From Blepharisma stoltei (Eukaryota > Ciliophora > Heterotrichea > Heterotrichida > Blepharismidae): a stretch of DNA of 64,000 nt. The position numbers and the translations under genes are program-made. The notes beneath the pieces are model-generated. The model saw only the letters and a program-made list of their open reading frames with translations, was not told the origin of the DNA and did no database searches. Positions within the stretch are counted from its first letter, which is position 1, and every line of letters begins with the position of its first letter. Below are positions 32,498 through 44,900 of the stretch, in pieces. The stretch is from assembly GCA_914767885.1 (NCBI GenBank), contig CAJZBQ010000034.1, positions 248,001-312,000 on the forward strand. The letters are read 5' to 3'.

Positions 32498-35386
32498 ATG
32501 AAGTTTGATATTAAAGAGAATGCAGATGAATGAAGGCAAACTCAGCCACAAAGGAGTGAAAACCCAATAGTAAGCACCGAGCAAGATTTTTTTAGATGCC
32601 AAAACTATATTAGAAACATATCAGTTTATATGACAATACCAAATTACAGAAAATCTTCTTTAAATTGATACAAAAATTGATTATTATTGCAAAAAGAAGA
32701 TTTATCCTTACATAATAGCTCAGATCGCTCAACACTTTCGCATTTTTATTATTTAAAGGATAAGAGCATTAAATTCAGCCATGATCAGTTAAATAACTTT
32801 CTTGCACAAAAAATTTCTACCGATTTAGCATCTTGAACGAAGCTCGATGAATTTATGATTAGCTACCTCAATAAGCTCAATTTATCTAAAAATCGCAAAA
32901 TTTTATCAAAACTAAAACCTTACATAACAATTGAAACGAAATCAAAATTATTTAATATTGTGCTCATGACAAAAGATACGATTAGCAATAATTTTCTTTC
33001 AAGCAATTTATTGACTATTTTAAATTATGTGGATTTCCAGTTTATCGAGAAAGATATGAGAGGAATTAAAATTTCTGGTGCAGATTTGTCAGGATCTTTA
33101 ATTATAAATTCAAAATTTGATGGCTGCAGTTTTGAAGGAGTAAATCTTGTTCAATCAAATATCTATAATTCAAGCTTTAAAAATTGCAATATGGAATCAG
33201 CTGAATTTGGCCAAATTATTTTTTCTGCTAATAAAATTAATATTTCAAAGTTGTTTTACTCTCCAGATGGAAAAAATATTGCAATTTTAAGCACTGATTC
33301 AATGCTAACTTTTTGAGATATAGAAACTCAGGTAAAATCAAAATTTATTCAGCTTCCCAGTGTTTCTTATCTTGCATTTTCCAAATCATGGAAAATAATT
33401 GGAGTTGTAAATAATCAGCATATAATTACATTATGAAATTTTGAATCGATGACTATTATTAACTCTGTTCTTCATGGAGATTTAATTAATTCTATAGAAT
33501 TTTCAAGATGTGAAAGATATTTAATTTCTTGTGGCTGCGATAACAAGATAAAAATGTGGGATATTTATGTGGCAGAGCCAATTAAAGTATTTACAGCTCA
33601 CAGAAGTAGTGTGGTTGTCGCTAAATTTACTTGCTCAGATACATATTTAATCAGTTGTGGCTATGACAGCTTAATAATCAGCTCCATTATTTTTGTATGA
33701 CTCCCCCTCAGTGAGCGACCCAAAAAATCTTATTCGCTCACGGAGGGGCGTTAATTTTTTTTTTTAAAAAATTTATATATAAAATTTTAAAGAAAAAATA
33801 TTTTATGGATTCCCACTTCTCGAAAATTGCAAATATTAATTTAATTTGTAAAATTTATGTTTTAAAACACAATTTGCTTAAAATTAAACAGAATTAGCTC
33901 GAGATTTCATGATACTAGTTATCACTTATATATCAAAATTTTTTTTTCCATAAAAAATTTTCTATTAAATAAATTAAGGTGGGTTTTTGGGCAAAAAATA
34001 GGGATTTTTCTAATGGTTTTGTTCGCTCACGAAGGGAGGAGTGAGAAAAATTGTATTTTTATATAATTTTCTATTTCTATTCGCTATTAATTTTAATTGG
34101 AAATATCCCTAAAGCAAAATCCTGTCGCCAAAATAATCAAATGAGATACAAAATCAGCAAAAATTGTCTCAACATTAGAAGACGACCAAGAAACTGTTTC
34201 GATTCATATTTTAAAAAATGAAAGATATTTAGTATCAGTAAAATATGAAGGTATTTCTATATGAGACATAATTGCAAATCATAGAATTATGCGGCTTGAA
34301 ATTAATGACTATTTTCTTCCAATTGTATTCTCAAGCTGTGAAAAATATATGGCTTATTGTGATAAAAATTCCAATATAAGGATATGAAGCTTAATAAAGT
34401 GGAAAGAAATTAAAGTTTTTAGAAAATTAGGCCATAATATTGACACACTTTGCTTTTCGCCTTGTGGTAAATATTTGATTTCAGCTGGATCAAATGATAA
34501 AATCAGGAGTTTTAATTTAAAGTGTTTAATTCAATCAAAAAATGCTCAATGATATAAAAATTCAATATCAGCGATTCTAATTTCTCCAGACAACAATCAT
34601 GCTGCTACTTTATGCAAAAATAAAGAATTCACTTTATGGAATATTGAAAAACATGAGCTTGAAGGAATAGTTCCAGTTAAAGATATTGCAGCTATTGCTT
34701 TTTCTCCATGTGGGCAATTTCTTGCAGCAGCTATTGGCTGAGGCATATCTATATGAGAATTGACAAAATTGGCCCTAGTAAAGGAAATTACAGGATTTTT
34801 TGATACTATTTCTCACATATTTTTTTCTAACAAAGGAAATTCTATTATCATCATGATAAAATATGCTATAAAGAGTGTAGATATTAACAACCCTGATAAT
34901 TGAAAGATATTTGCTGAATCTTCAAAGTGCAAAGCTCCAATTGTAATTTCTCCTTTTTACAACTATATTGCAGCGTGCCATTCATTAAAAAACCAAATTG
35001 CTATATGAAAAGTGGAATCTGGCGTAAAAATGAGACACTTACGTGGAGATAATTCAAAATTATTGTCATTTTCATTTTCTTTAAATGAAAAGTATATAGC
35101 AATGCTTAACCAAGATAGACAAATTTTAATTTGAAAAATTAGCACAGGTGAAATTTTGAGAAAAATTAAAACTGAAAATGCACTTTCCTCATTATTATTT
35201 ATAAGGGGTAAAAATTTTATATTTAGAAACTCTTCTGATGGGATTTTAATAATATTTATCCACAAGTCATTAAAACAAACTAAAAAACATATTTTTGGGC
35301 TTAATTTAGTTGATATTTCAAGATCTCAAAACATTTTTATTACAGCAGACCTTGATAGTTCAGTGAAAATTTGGAAATTAATATAA
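32498..35386 (+). CDS. Pentapeptide-repeat and WD40-repeat protein with an internal IES
   Basis: Starts MKFDIKENADEWRQTQ. Exons 32498-33674 and 34134-35386 give 809 residues. The first ~180 residues are helical and unknown. Pentapeptide repeats follow (MRGIKISGADLSGSLIINSKFDGCSFEGVNL), then about a dozen WD40 blades with FSPDGK, WDI, LISCGCDNKIKMWD and VKIWKLI at the very end. TGA is Trp in many blade-ending WD/WN positions. The IES falls within a blade, and its removal gives CGYDSLIIKWDTKSAKIV, a proper WD end. It probably acts as a beta-propeller scaffold, as in similar NTPase-less repeat proteins. Its 3' end overlaps HK7 by 47 bp on the opposite strand. Confidence 0.8.
33675..34133. mobile_element. 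IES (459 nt) in the WD40 gene, carrying a nested MITE
   Basis: The boundaries TA 33675 and TA 34134 (both in AATAATCA) were inferred from the WD40 repeat pattern and reading frame. A closer cut around the MITE alone leaves an in-frame TAA before the next blade. No inverted repeat joins the outer ends, so the outer IES appears unrelated to the MITE it contains. Confidence 0.65.
33698..34044. mobile_element. Nested MITE of the CTCC/GGAG family
   Basis: The left end has CTCCCCCTCAGTGAGCGA, then an inverted GCTCACGGAGGGG; the right end has GTTCGCTCACGAAGGGAGGAG. The internal core is present in reverse orientation (AACAGAATTAGCTCGAGATT). It lies wholly inside the IES 33675-34133. Confidence 0.8.
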
Positions 35387-37523
35387 CTTTATACATATAA
35401 AATTTTTTAAGAGTATTTAAAATTTTATCAGGAGAGCAAGGCTTTGGCAAAAACTCTACCATGCCACTCTGGTAGCAGAGCTTAATATCTTCATCTGAGC
35501 AATATGCTGAATATCCCACAATATGTGGCAAATACTTAATTTTCCCTTGTCTGTATAACTGATTAATATACCGAGAAGCCTCCCACCCATTCATTTCTGG
35601 CATTTCGCAATCCATCACAATTAACTTATAAGGTTGATCAGCGTTATCCTTATTCAGCACTTTTTCAACAGCTTCCTTTCCATTTGAAGCCTCATCATAT
35701 TTAACATCTCCGCTTGTTAAAATAGAGCTTAATATCTCTAGATTAAATTCTGTATCATCCACAATCAGAACATCTTTAGGCTCTTCTTTTTTAATATAAT
35801 TGCTTGGTATTGAAATTGGTAAAATATTTTCGTTATCATTTGACTCAATTTTATCAAGAATTTCGCTTGGGGAGAAATTCTCGAAAATATCGACTTTAAA
35901 ATAAAAGACTGACCCTTTCCCGATACTTGACTTGACTTTAATAGACTTATTTCCTAGCTGCCTGCTCAAGAGATTTGAAATATAAAGGCCAATACCGTTT
36001 CCTTTTGGACCTAAATTTGGAACATTGGAGGTTTTCATAAATCTAAACATGTTTTTCATAGCTGATTCTTCAATTCCGATTCCTGTGTCTTCAATGTAAC
36101 ACTTCATAGAATTTTTTGATGTGAGGATGCATGTAATTTCGATTTTACCTTCTAATGTATATTTAATAGCATTACTAAGCAAGTTCAATAAAATTTGACT
36201 AAATCTCAAATGATCTGTATAAATCATATCAGGGAGGCTCGGATCAATTCTATAAGTAACAAACAAATTTTTTTTCTCAATTTGAAACTTAAACAACTCA
36301 CAAACATTTTGTACAATTTCTCTCAAATTACAATAAGTCTTATGAACTGAAAAAACTCCAATCAAAATTTGAGAATAATCAAGCAAATCGCTTATAAGTG
36401 ACAACATTTGTTGTCCTGAAATATAAATCATTTTCAATTTTTTTGCTTCTTCTCCTCTTCATTCTTTTGCACCTTTAATCAAGTCTTCAGTAAAATGCAG
36501 TATAGAGTTAAGAGGAGTTCTAAGCTCATGTGAAACAGACCTCAGCAATAATGTTTTCATTTGGTCGCAGGCAACTTTTTTCTCAAGCTCTATTAAATGG
36601 TTTACATTTCTTACTGTAAGAAATACAGCCTTCAGATTTTCCCATTCTATTTGCATCGCTCTTCATTCTAAATTGGATAGCCCAATCTGAGTTATCCCTA
36701 GGACTATTTCATTTTGCTCACTGTTGTTTAATAAATAAGAAATATCAACAATTAGCTCGTTTGTGGGGATAAAATTAGAGACTTTTCTGTTTTCTATATA
36801 ATGAGCTGATGAAACAGTGTTAAAAAGATTGTCAGGAGTTGTCGCCAGAATTTGAAGAACTCTAGGGTTATAGAACTGGATTTTAAGGTCTTGTGAAATT
36901 ATGATAATTCCATCGGAGAATGATTCTTTAATTGTGTTAAGCCTATTTTTAGAAGTTTCAAGCTCATTCCTAGATATAAACCTTTCAAAAGAGATTTTTA
37001 AGGAATGGGAGTGCAAAACATTGATAAAACAAATAATGATAATCATCAATTGGCAGTAATAGAAAGAGACATCTTGCTCGTTTCTGATGAATAAATCACT
37101 AACAAACCAAATATACATGTACTTCAAAAGAAGGATATTGAAATAGAGCTTATTTCGAACCAGTGCTAGTTGAAAAAGAAGCACCACGAGGAAAGCTATA
37201 GTTTCCAGTAGCTGCTTTTGGTCTTCTTGTATAAATTTCGCCTCATATCTAAATAGAAAATTAAGGGTTTCTGAGTACAAAAGTAGAACCAAAGCTTTGC
37301 ATTTGACTGATTTATTAGAAAAATATTTTACAACACCAACTGAGAAGATACTTGCTATAGGAAAAGTGATAGAGCTTGAGTGAGAAAAATATTCAAAATA
37401 TCAAAAAAAGCAAAAGAACCTAAATAGGAAGCTCAAGGCAGTGGAAAATACACTGAATCTTTCTAATAGCTTATATAGGTTTTCAATTTCTTGTGCCCAT
37501 CACAATTCTTGGATTTCAGTCAT
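35340..37523 (-). CDS. Hybrid histidine kinase HK7
   Basis: A 727-residue frame with TGA as Trp from MTEIQELWWAQEIENLYKL. N-terminal membrane segments (e.g. ETIAFLVVLLFQLALV and CQLMIIIICFINVL), PAS-like linker (FSDGIIIISQDLKIQFYN), SHELRTPLNS, N-box NLLSNAIKYT, DTGIGI, G2 GNGIGLYISNLLSRQLG, and a receiver with DDTEFN, VMDCEMPEMNGWEAS and KPCS. Here the Trp after MNG is TGG, whereas HK2-HK6 use TGA at that position, directly showing the code change. A C-terminal extension beyond TLKKFY runs 47 bp into the 3' end of the WD40 gene on the other strand. No inserts. Confidence 0.92.
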
Positions 37524-38260
37524 TTTCTTTTTCAGTTTGCCAGCAAGCAATTTTGTCCTGAAATATGGATACATTATAAAGGAATTGGCGTCTGATTTAA
37601 TATTTTAATAATGGAAGAATCTGATCTTAAGATAGTTTTTGAAAATGAATTATAAGTAAAAATGATACAAAATGCATTTGCCTATGAAGAAAGCATATAT
37701 TTTAGTGATGGGTAAATTTTATATAAGAGAACAATGGTTAATTGAACAATGTAAGAAATGATTTAAAATATTTTTGTGCTGATTTTGAGTCGCTGTTTTA
37801 TTATGATGCATTGCATTATTTGCTTTATGACACTTTATGTGCCAAGATCATTTTGAGACATGAATATGTCAAATAATTAGGTCTCTAATATAAAAGCAAT
37901 TAATCTAACTCTTCATATACAAAAATGGATATAAATTATAAAATGATATAGAGATGAAGGTAGTTATATTATAGTTATTATGGGGCTATTTATCGCATAA
38001 AATTTTATTGTTATGGCCCAAAACCAGGAGAATAAATTTCTTTTCTTATTTGATAAATTTATCTTTTTTTATTTGGTAGCTGGAGCTGCAGGTGAGAAAA
38101 TATAGGCTGAGCGCTTATTTGGAGGTAGACCTTCCAAATAAATAAGCTTTTAATATTTTTTAAAACTCATAATGATATAAATCCTGATTGAAAAATCTGA
38201 AATGTAGTTTAGATATTACTTCTAAAATTTTGATTATTTGAAATACTAGATATACTTGCT

Positions 38261-38314
38261 TACTCCCATCCTCAATCGGAGCTTATTTTCATTGCTCGAT
38301 CAAGGATTGGGTTA
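38261..38314. mobile_element. 54-bp mini inverted-repeat element (GATCGAACGA type)
   Basis: TACTCCCATCCTCAATCGGA is answered by the inverse of TCGATCAAGGATTGGGTTA with about 15 bp between. It looks like an internally deleted relative of the IES at 29951 and shows that the ends persist without the interior. Confidence 0.65.
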
Positions 38315-38386
38315 ATATCCAATTATAGGGAAATTTCGATGGAACGTTTAATCAAAGTTATAAGTTACCAAAGAATTTTATTCTAA

Positions 38387-38803
38387 TATAAATAAAATTG
38401 CATTCGGTTCGAGTGAAATTAGTGTGCTAATTTTCTCTCTCCCTCAAGAATTTTATTTATGGGGTTAGGTTTTCTTCTGAGAACTCCTGCACAGCAACAG
38501 CAGTTTAACTCTGGCAGATAAGCAGAGGCACTGCTCCAAATACATCAAGAGGCTCGAAGTTTTACCTCTCAGCACACCCGAGGAAGGTGACCCTTAGGCG
38601 GAGCACGCGCAGGAGCTGAGCCAAGGAAGGCAAGGCAACGCAGCCCGTCGAAGCCGGAACGCTGTATGGGCCTGTGTCCTGGTGCAACAAAGTGGATCGG
38701 TCCAGAGGTCCATGGCCCGAAACGTGGATAAATATGATAGCAGCTCTGGAAACGGCTACCCCGTAGTGGACGTTAAACGTTATAGAAAATATAAGATAAG
38801 ATA
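38387..38803 (+). mobile_element. SINE-like retroposon D, intergenic
   Basis: A 417-bp copy of the same family as retroposon C (shared GCATTCGGTTCGAG start, AACAGCAGTTTAACTCTGGC, CTCAGCACACCCGAGGA). It ends with AAGATAAGATAAG. Target duplication AGAAYTTTATTCTAA (38372-38386 and 38804-38818, one mismatch). It inserted at the left end of a MITE copy. ORFs across it are coincidental. Confidence 0.85.
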
Positions 38804-38815
38804 AGAACTTTATTC

Positions 38816-39207
38816 TAACTCCGAATAAAATCATTGGAAAAATCCCTATTTTTTGCCCAAAATCCATCTCCTTGACTATCAACAATTTTTTTTTAATATA
38901 AAAATTTTGATATATAAGTGATAATTAGCATAATGAAATCTCTAGCTAATTCTGTTTAATTTTAAAACAGCTGGCGTTTTTAAAACACAAATTTTACGAA
39001 TTAAATAAATATTTGCTTTCCAATTTTTACGAATTGAGATTTGTTAAAATTTCGGAAAACAAATTTTACTATAAAATTTATATATATATATTTTTTAACA
39101 TATAAATTAACCCCCTTCGTGAGTGAGAAAATTATTTTATAGTGGGTCTTCTTTTCTTAGGTGATACATTTAGTCCCCTACCTCAGCGAGCGAACAAAGG
39201 GGGAGTA
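38816..39207. mobile_element. Degenerate MITE of the CTCC/GGAG family
   Basis: Left TAACTCCGAATAAAATCATT, right GCGAGCGAACAAAGGGGGAGTA. The internal core TCTAGCTAATTCTGTTTAAT is intact although most terminal motif copies have decayed. Its left end is split by retroposon D's target duplication. Confidence 0.75.
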
Positions 39208-39748
39208 AGAAATTAAATGAGAGCTCAAATTATAGTTCATTTTTTACTCTCAAAACGGAATTGAGTAGAGTACATAAATAATAAAATTTATATCAAAGAA
39301 TTGATTAATTATTTAAACATTAAAAATCTGCAAATAAGCTCCCTTTGCAATGCATATTAATTTTACTTCTCTTTATTAATTATTCTTTTGCATAAAGTAA
39401 ATTTTAGACGGTTTTCTTATATTCAAATTAGATAAAATCCATGATTTAATTACAAAATATTTAAAATTTGTCTTATTGAGTTATTATGCAATGAATTGTG
39501 CCAAGTTAATTATTTTAATATAAATGGAGTAAAAGAATAATTTTGGTTCATAATTAAATTCCAAGTTTTTAAAAACAATAAAATATTAAATATACCAATC
39601 ATTAGATAGCTTTCAATCCACAAAAATAAATACTATTATGCTTGTTGAAATAATTAAGTTTATTAATTTAATAGCTTCGCATTGATTAAAAGTACAAAAA
39701 TGATGTCTTATTGGAAAGATTTTTAATATTTTAATATAAACTAAAGAT

Positions 39749-41905
39749 ATGGAAAAGCTTTACTATCAGTGATGGGACGAAGAAGTCAGCGAAAAATATC
39801 AGGTTCTCAAGAAATATTCATATTCCTTATGATATGCAGCAGTTGCCTTAATTATTACTTGTCTTACAATAATCCCTAATGGACTTCATATAGCCATTAT
39901 GAATACACCTTACTTAATAATACATTCAGTGAATTGTAGTTTGGTCTGATTATTTGGGAAAAAAGGCCATTTAGCTAAATCTCTTTTTTCAATTGGGTTT
40001 TCAGAGTTTAATTGCTGCATTTTATGACTTCAAGGAAATAATGAATGGAAATCAACCGGAATATTATTTGAGATGCTATCCTTAGTATTTATTAACAGTT
40101 TTGAACTCCCATTTATTCAAAGAAGCTGAATAAAAAGCCTTGTCATCATGAAGCACTTGCTTTTATGGAATTATAACAAATATTTTTTGGGAGAGCTTAT
40201 CCTAAGTGCAGATTATATGCCACACATTGTAGCATTTTTGATTATTTTTCTATATAACCTGAATTCATACTTCTTGAAATCAAAATCTTACGAAAGGTTT
40301 ATCTCAAGAAAAAACCTTGAAGATACAAAAAGCAGATTAAGTGTGATTCTCAGCTTAATTACTGATGGAATTATTGTATTAGGCGAAAATAGCGAAATTT
40401 TATACTCAAATCACAATTTAACCAGGTTGTTAAATTGCCAACCAAATGAAGTGATAGAAATAATATCAAGCTTAGAGTATGTTGAAGGTAAAAAATATTG
40501 CAATTTGTCAAATTCTAAGAAATTAATTGATGACCTGAACATAATCAAACATTTAGAGTTAAACGAAGAAGTTATATTAGGCTTATGCAAGGCTGAAAAT
40601 TTCATATTGGAAATAAAAGGGCAAAAAGTTATATGAGAGCGTCAAGAAAGTATTTTGTTGAATGCCAGAGATGCAAATATTATCGTCCAATTTGAGCAGA
40701 CTGCGTCAGATAATAAATTAAAGAATGTACTTTTGAGATCTGTTTCACATGAGCTGAGAACTCCTATTAATGCAATAACTTTTTTAACTGAAGAGCTAAT
40801 GAATGATCATGCAGTAGTTTCAAAAAAATCGAACCAAGACAAGCTTAACATGATTTTGGTCTCTTCAAGGCTCCTGATTTCGCTTGTAAATGATCTGCTT
40901 GACTATTCAAAAATGCTTGCAGGAGCATTTACAGTGCAAAAATCAAAATTTATGTTAAATGAAGTTATTAATAACACAATTCAGCTAATTCAAATTCAAG
41001 CAGAGAAGAAAGGCATTCAAATCATTAAAAGAATTGACCCAAACTTACCAAACTATATTTATACTGATCCACTTAGATTCAGTCAAATTATTCTGAATTT
41101 ATTGAGCAACGCACTAAAGTTTACCCTTAAGGGGCAAATCGAGATTATTTGCTCTTTAGATCTGCATTCAAGGCTAAAAGTGATGGTAAAAGACACAGGC
41201 ATCGGCATTTCTGAGGAAAACCTTTACAATTTGTTCAGAGAATTCAAATCAGGCATGACACAGTCTATTAATCCTCACGGATGTGGACTTGGACTTGTAA
41301 TATCAAATCGAATCGCAAAAGAGCTCGGCAACGACGCAATCGATGTTTATTCAGAATTTGGTAAAGGCTCAATTTTTAGCTTTTCAATAAATATCCATGA
41401 AAGAATCCAGCAAGCCTTATTAAGCTATGATGAATCATGCCTAGACGATTCATTCAGTGAATTTTCTACTTTATCTGTCAGGGATTTTAACACCATTAAA
41501 CACTCAAAAGAGACTGTACAAGTCTTGATAGCAGATGATAATGATTTCAATAGGATCATTTTAGGCACACTTTTAAGACAGCATAATATACCTTACCATG
41601 AAGCTTGCACAGGAGCTGAAGTAATAGACAAAGTTATAAAAGCAAACGAGCTAGGAAAACCATACAAATTGATTATTATTGATGGGAGCATGCCAGAACT
41701 CAATGGCTGAGAAGCCACAAAAATAATAGTTGAAATGCACTTTGAAGGAAAACTTTGAAGCTTGCCAACAATCATTGGATATACAGCATTTACCTCAGAG
41801 TCTGATGTATCCTTATGTTTAAGTTCAGGAATGAAAGAGTGCCTTTTGAAGCCTTGTAGTTCTGAATTACTGATAAAAACCATCATGAAATATTTGCCAT
41901 CATAA
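39749..41905 (+). CDS. Hybrid histidine kinase HK6
   Basis: A 718-residue uninterrupted frame with TGA as Trp, from MEKLYYQWWDEEVSEK to TAA. N-terminal membrane helices (SLWYAAVALIITCLTII; MLSLVFINSFELPFI; PHIVAFLIIFLYNL), PAS-like linker (ITDGIIVLGENSEILYSN), SHELRTPINA, N-box NLLSNALKFT, DTGIGI, GCGLGLVISNRIAKELG, and a receiver with DDNDFN, IIDGSMPELNGW and KPCSS. The closest relative in the window is HK5. No IES or intron, so it is a useful reference for placing the HK5 inserts. Confidence 0.92.
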
Positions 41906-41989
41906 TTGTAAAGAAAAATTTTGTTGACCACAAAACCCTATGCATTTTATGATTTTATTATAAGACTAATACCTATTAATAAAATAATA

Positions 41990-44900
41990 CTACTTTATTA
42001 TTTTATTTCTTTTCTTAATATCTGAATCGTCAAACGTATAAGCCTCAGTCATCTGATCTGAAATAATAATCTCCTCTGGACTTTGTACATCAAAATTCCT
42101 TTTAAACTTATCTACGGTTCCTATAATTCTATGAATATACATATATTCGTTCCACTTTTTTATTATTTTGTCTTGGACACCTTCAGCCTTCCCCATTAGA
42201 TGTCCACCTATTTCAATAATTCCAAACACTGAGCCAAGCAGTGTCCCAAACAATAAAAATAGTGTTTGTGAGTATAGTCTTTTTGTTACCAAAACTACAT
42301 CCCCTACATCAAGAGTAATAGAAACTCTTATAGATTCTTCAAAGTTTATTCTAAATAGGTCTTACTCTTCTGTAGGTATTGTAGATCCTACACTTGGCGA
42401 ATGAGGCAGCGAGACGTGGTAGCCAGTTTGATCATTTTTTCAGGTAGAAATTTCTGAGAAAAAGATAGACGGAGTCATTGAAAAGGTGAATTTTGAAGCT
42501 TCTGGTCCTCTGAATATCAAAGAAGTAGAGGAAGTAACAAGATCAATTTCAATTATGCTTAATTCATTTGGGATTGATGAGGTTGACGAAATGTTTACAG
42601 AAATGTAGCTTGCATAGCTTCTAGGCTCATATATAGAGAGATTTATTGAAGCTCCAACTCCAAGATTACATGAATGGCAAGTAAATGAGACGACACAGTC
42701 TGTTTCTTCAAATTTGCACACAGGATGGCTCATATCTCCTTCAATATCAATATAGCTATAAAAAAGATCGCTTACACAAGAATCGCCATTAACACAACTT
42801 CCTCCGTAATAATAAAAAGTGACAATTATATAAATTTCCCCGGGAAAAGAGTCATAGTCATTTTCTAATGAAACTAAGGGTTCAAGGTTTTTTTCCTCAA
42901 TAATATTGTCAGTAAAATATATAACAGCTCCTTGCAGTATAAATAAGCATGCAAGCATTAGAAAAATCAAGCTAAAAAGACCACCAAGGGCTGTTCTCCT
43001 TTTTATTATGGGGTGATTCTCTTTGGTTTCATGGTTGGTTGAATATGAGTCAAATCTAGGCAATGAACTTCGTATGGGCTTATGGACAATTAGTAGGATT
43101 GTGATGAAAATAGAGACTGCTATAATAAAATACATAGCAGAGCTAAATGTTAAATCAACTATCGTTGAGTCTTGCTTATAGAGCTTAGGCTGCACACTCA
43201 CAAAATCAACCCTGTCTTTAATTAGCAAAGGCTCAGCTGTCCCAGCGGGACAAAATGTCCCTGCTGGACAATTATCACAATATTTTGACCCTTCTACAGA
43301 AGCATAGGAGCCATATGCACAAGGATAGCACTCATTAACATTAATTAATTATGCCTTTGCAGATTTTAGGCAGCTATTCGCCTCTATTAGCGCTCCACCA
43401 CTTTCTCACCAGTCCGCATACTGATTTCAACTGTGTTGTTACCTTTAGACAGGAATCTGTACTTGCTACTTGAAAGTCATTGATGTTAGGCTATCATGCC
43501 GAGTTCCACGACCTAGCAAAGAAAAAATCAATCTGGACGAGAGAAGGTAAAACTCGCTTTACCACCAAAACGTAAAAATCAGCAGGAATGCATCTTCTGG
43601 CCCCATTATTCCTTCCACAAGATCTCCAGGCCTTCTTCGAACCACGGATTGCAGCGTGTAGACTTTCAGAGCATTATAATGTATATGCAATGATAGCACT
43701 CATTCAAAGTGCGAGCCCCTTTAAAAGTATTATAAGTTCCTTTTGGACACTTTTTGCATTCTTCAATTCCAAACGTATCTGAATAATGCCCTTCTGGGCA
43801 TGGATCACAATCTTTTCCATATGTTCCATTACTGCAAGGCCATGTAAATCCATCACTAGAGTTCGGAGTAATTTTAAACAAAAATTGTTTTGGTATAAAA
43901 TTTTGGACTAATCTTGAAAGGGTATCTCCTCCTCCAAATAAATATAAGGAATTTCCAAAATAAACGACTTCAGTTGAATAGATAGGCTCTTCAACATTGC
44001 CGATTTCATTAGGTGTAGGGTTATCGTCAAGATCAATCATAAAAATTGAATCAAATGCTTCAAAATTCCATTGTTCTCCTCCCACAATAAGCAGATAGTT
44101 ATCTATGTTTGTCCCAGCTGCTCCTGAAAGAGAAAATAGCCCATATCCTTTGTCCATTACTGATTGTCATTCTTCATTGTTTATATCATATCTGTGAATC
44201 TGAGAGCTAGGCACTCCATCTTCCCCTTCTCCAGTTGCTATGTAGAAGTAGTAATTTGATTTAATATTTCTTATGAAGCATTTAGTGTTGGCTAGCTTTG
44301 GGACTTGCTCTGAAAGCCCGTCATCAAGAAGGACAAATGCATTATCAAGAACATCGAGTCTTCAAAGCTCATTTGAATATCCAGCCATTGTATGGCCTCC
44401 AAATAAATAAATATAAGTATCAGCTTGAGCCATGCAAGCACCATACCTCCCAACTGGATTTTTGCTTGAGCTAAAATCAACTATACTTCTTTATCTTGAT
44501 TGATAACTTGTTAAAAACTAAATTTTTATATAGAAATATTTAGAGCAATTAAATATACCTTCCAAATATTAGCCAAAATTGTATATTCATACATATCACT
44601 TAAATAGCCATCATTATTTTCACCTCCGAAAATGACATAAGTGTCAGCAGAAGAGCAGCTACTATGTCTTGCTCTTGCAGGTGGCTTATCTCCAGATGGG
44701 TTTAGTAAAGTCCAAGTATTTGTTGTAAGCTCAAACTTCCACATATCGCTTAAGCTAAATATAGTTTACAATTCTTTATCGCTATCTATACCTCCAAAAA
44801 CTCATAAGCTTGTATGGATTGCCTGCATTGAATGCATCATTCGGGCCTCTGGGCCTGATAGCTCTGCTGAAATCAGCTTGTAGGCTATTGAGGATGCAGA

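Larger units (their letters stand above)
37524..39748. other. 2.2 kb intergenic region between divergent HK7 and HK6, rich in mobile DNA
   Basis: Holds three elements listed separately (38261-38314, 38387-38803, 38816-39207). The first 700 bp and the last 540 bp are AT-rich with no ORF that I can support. Both kinase promoters must lie here. Confidence 0.6.

Noticed and set aside
38562-38885. A 107-codon minus-strand ORF
   Set aside because: It spans retroposon D and its boundary with the MITE; the matching stretch of retroposon C does not keep the frame.
11237-42000. TGA codons as stops, selenocysteine or sequencing errors
   Set aside because: They occur at dozens of conserved Trp positions with TGG in paralogs, too many and too consistent for errors or selenocysteine.
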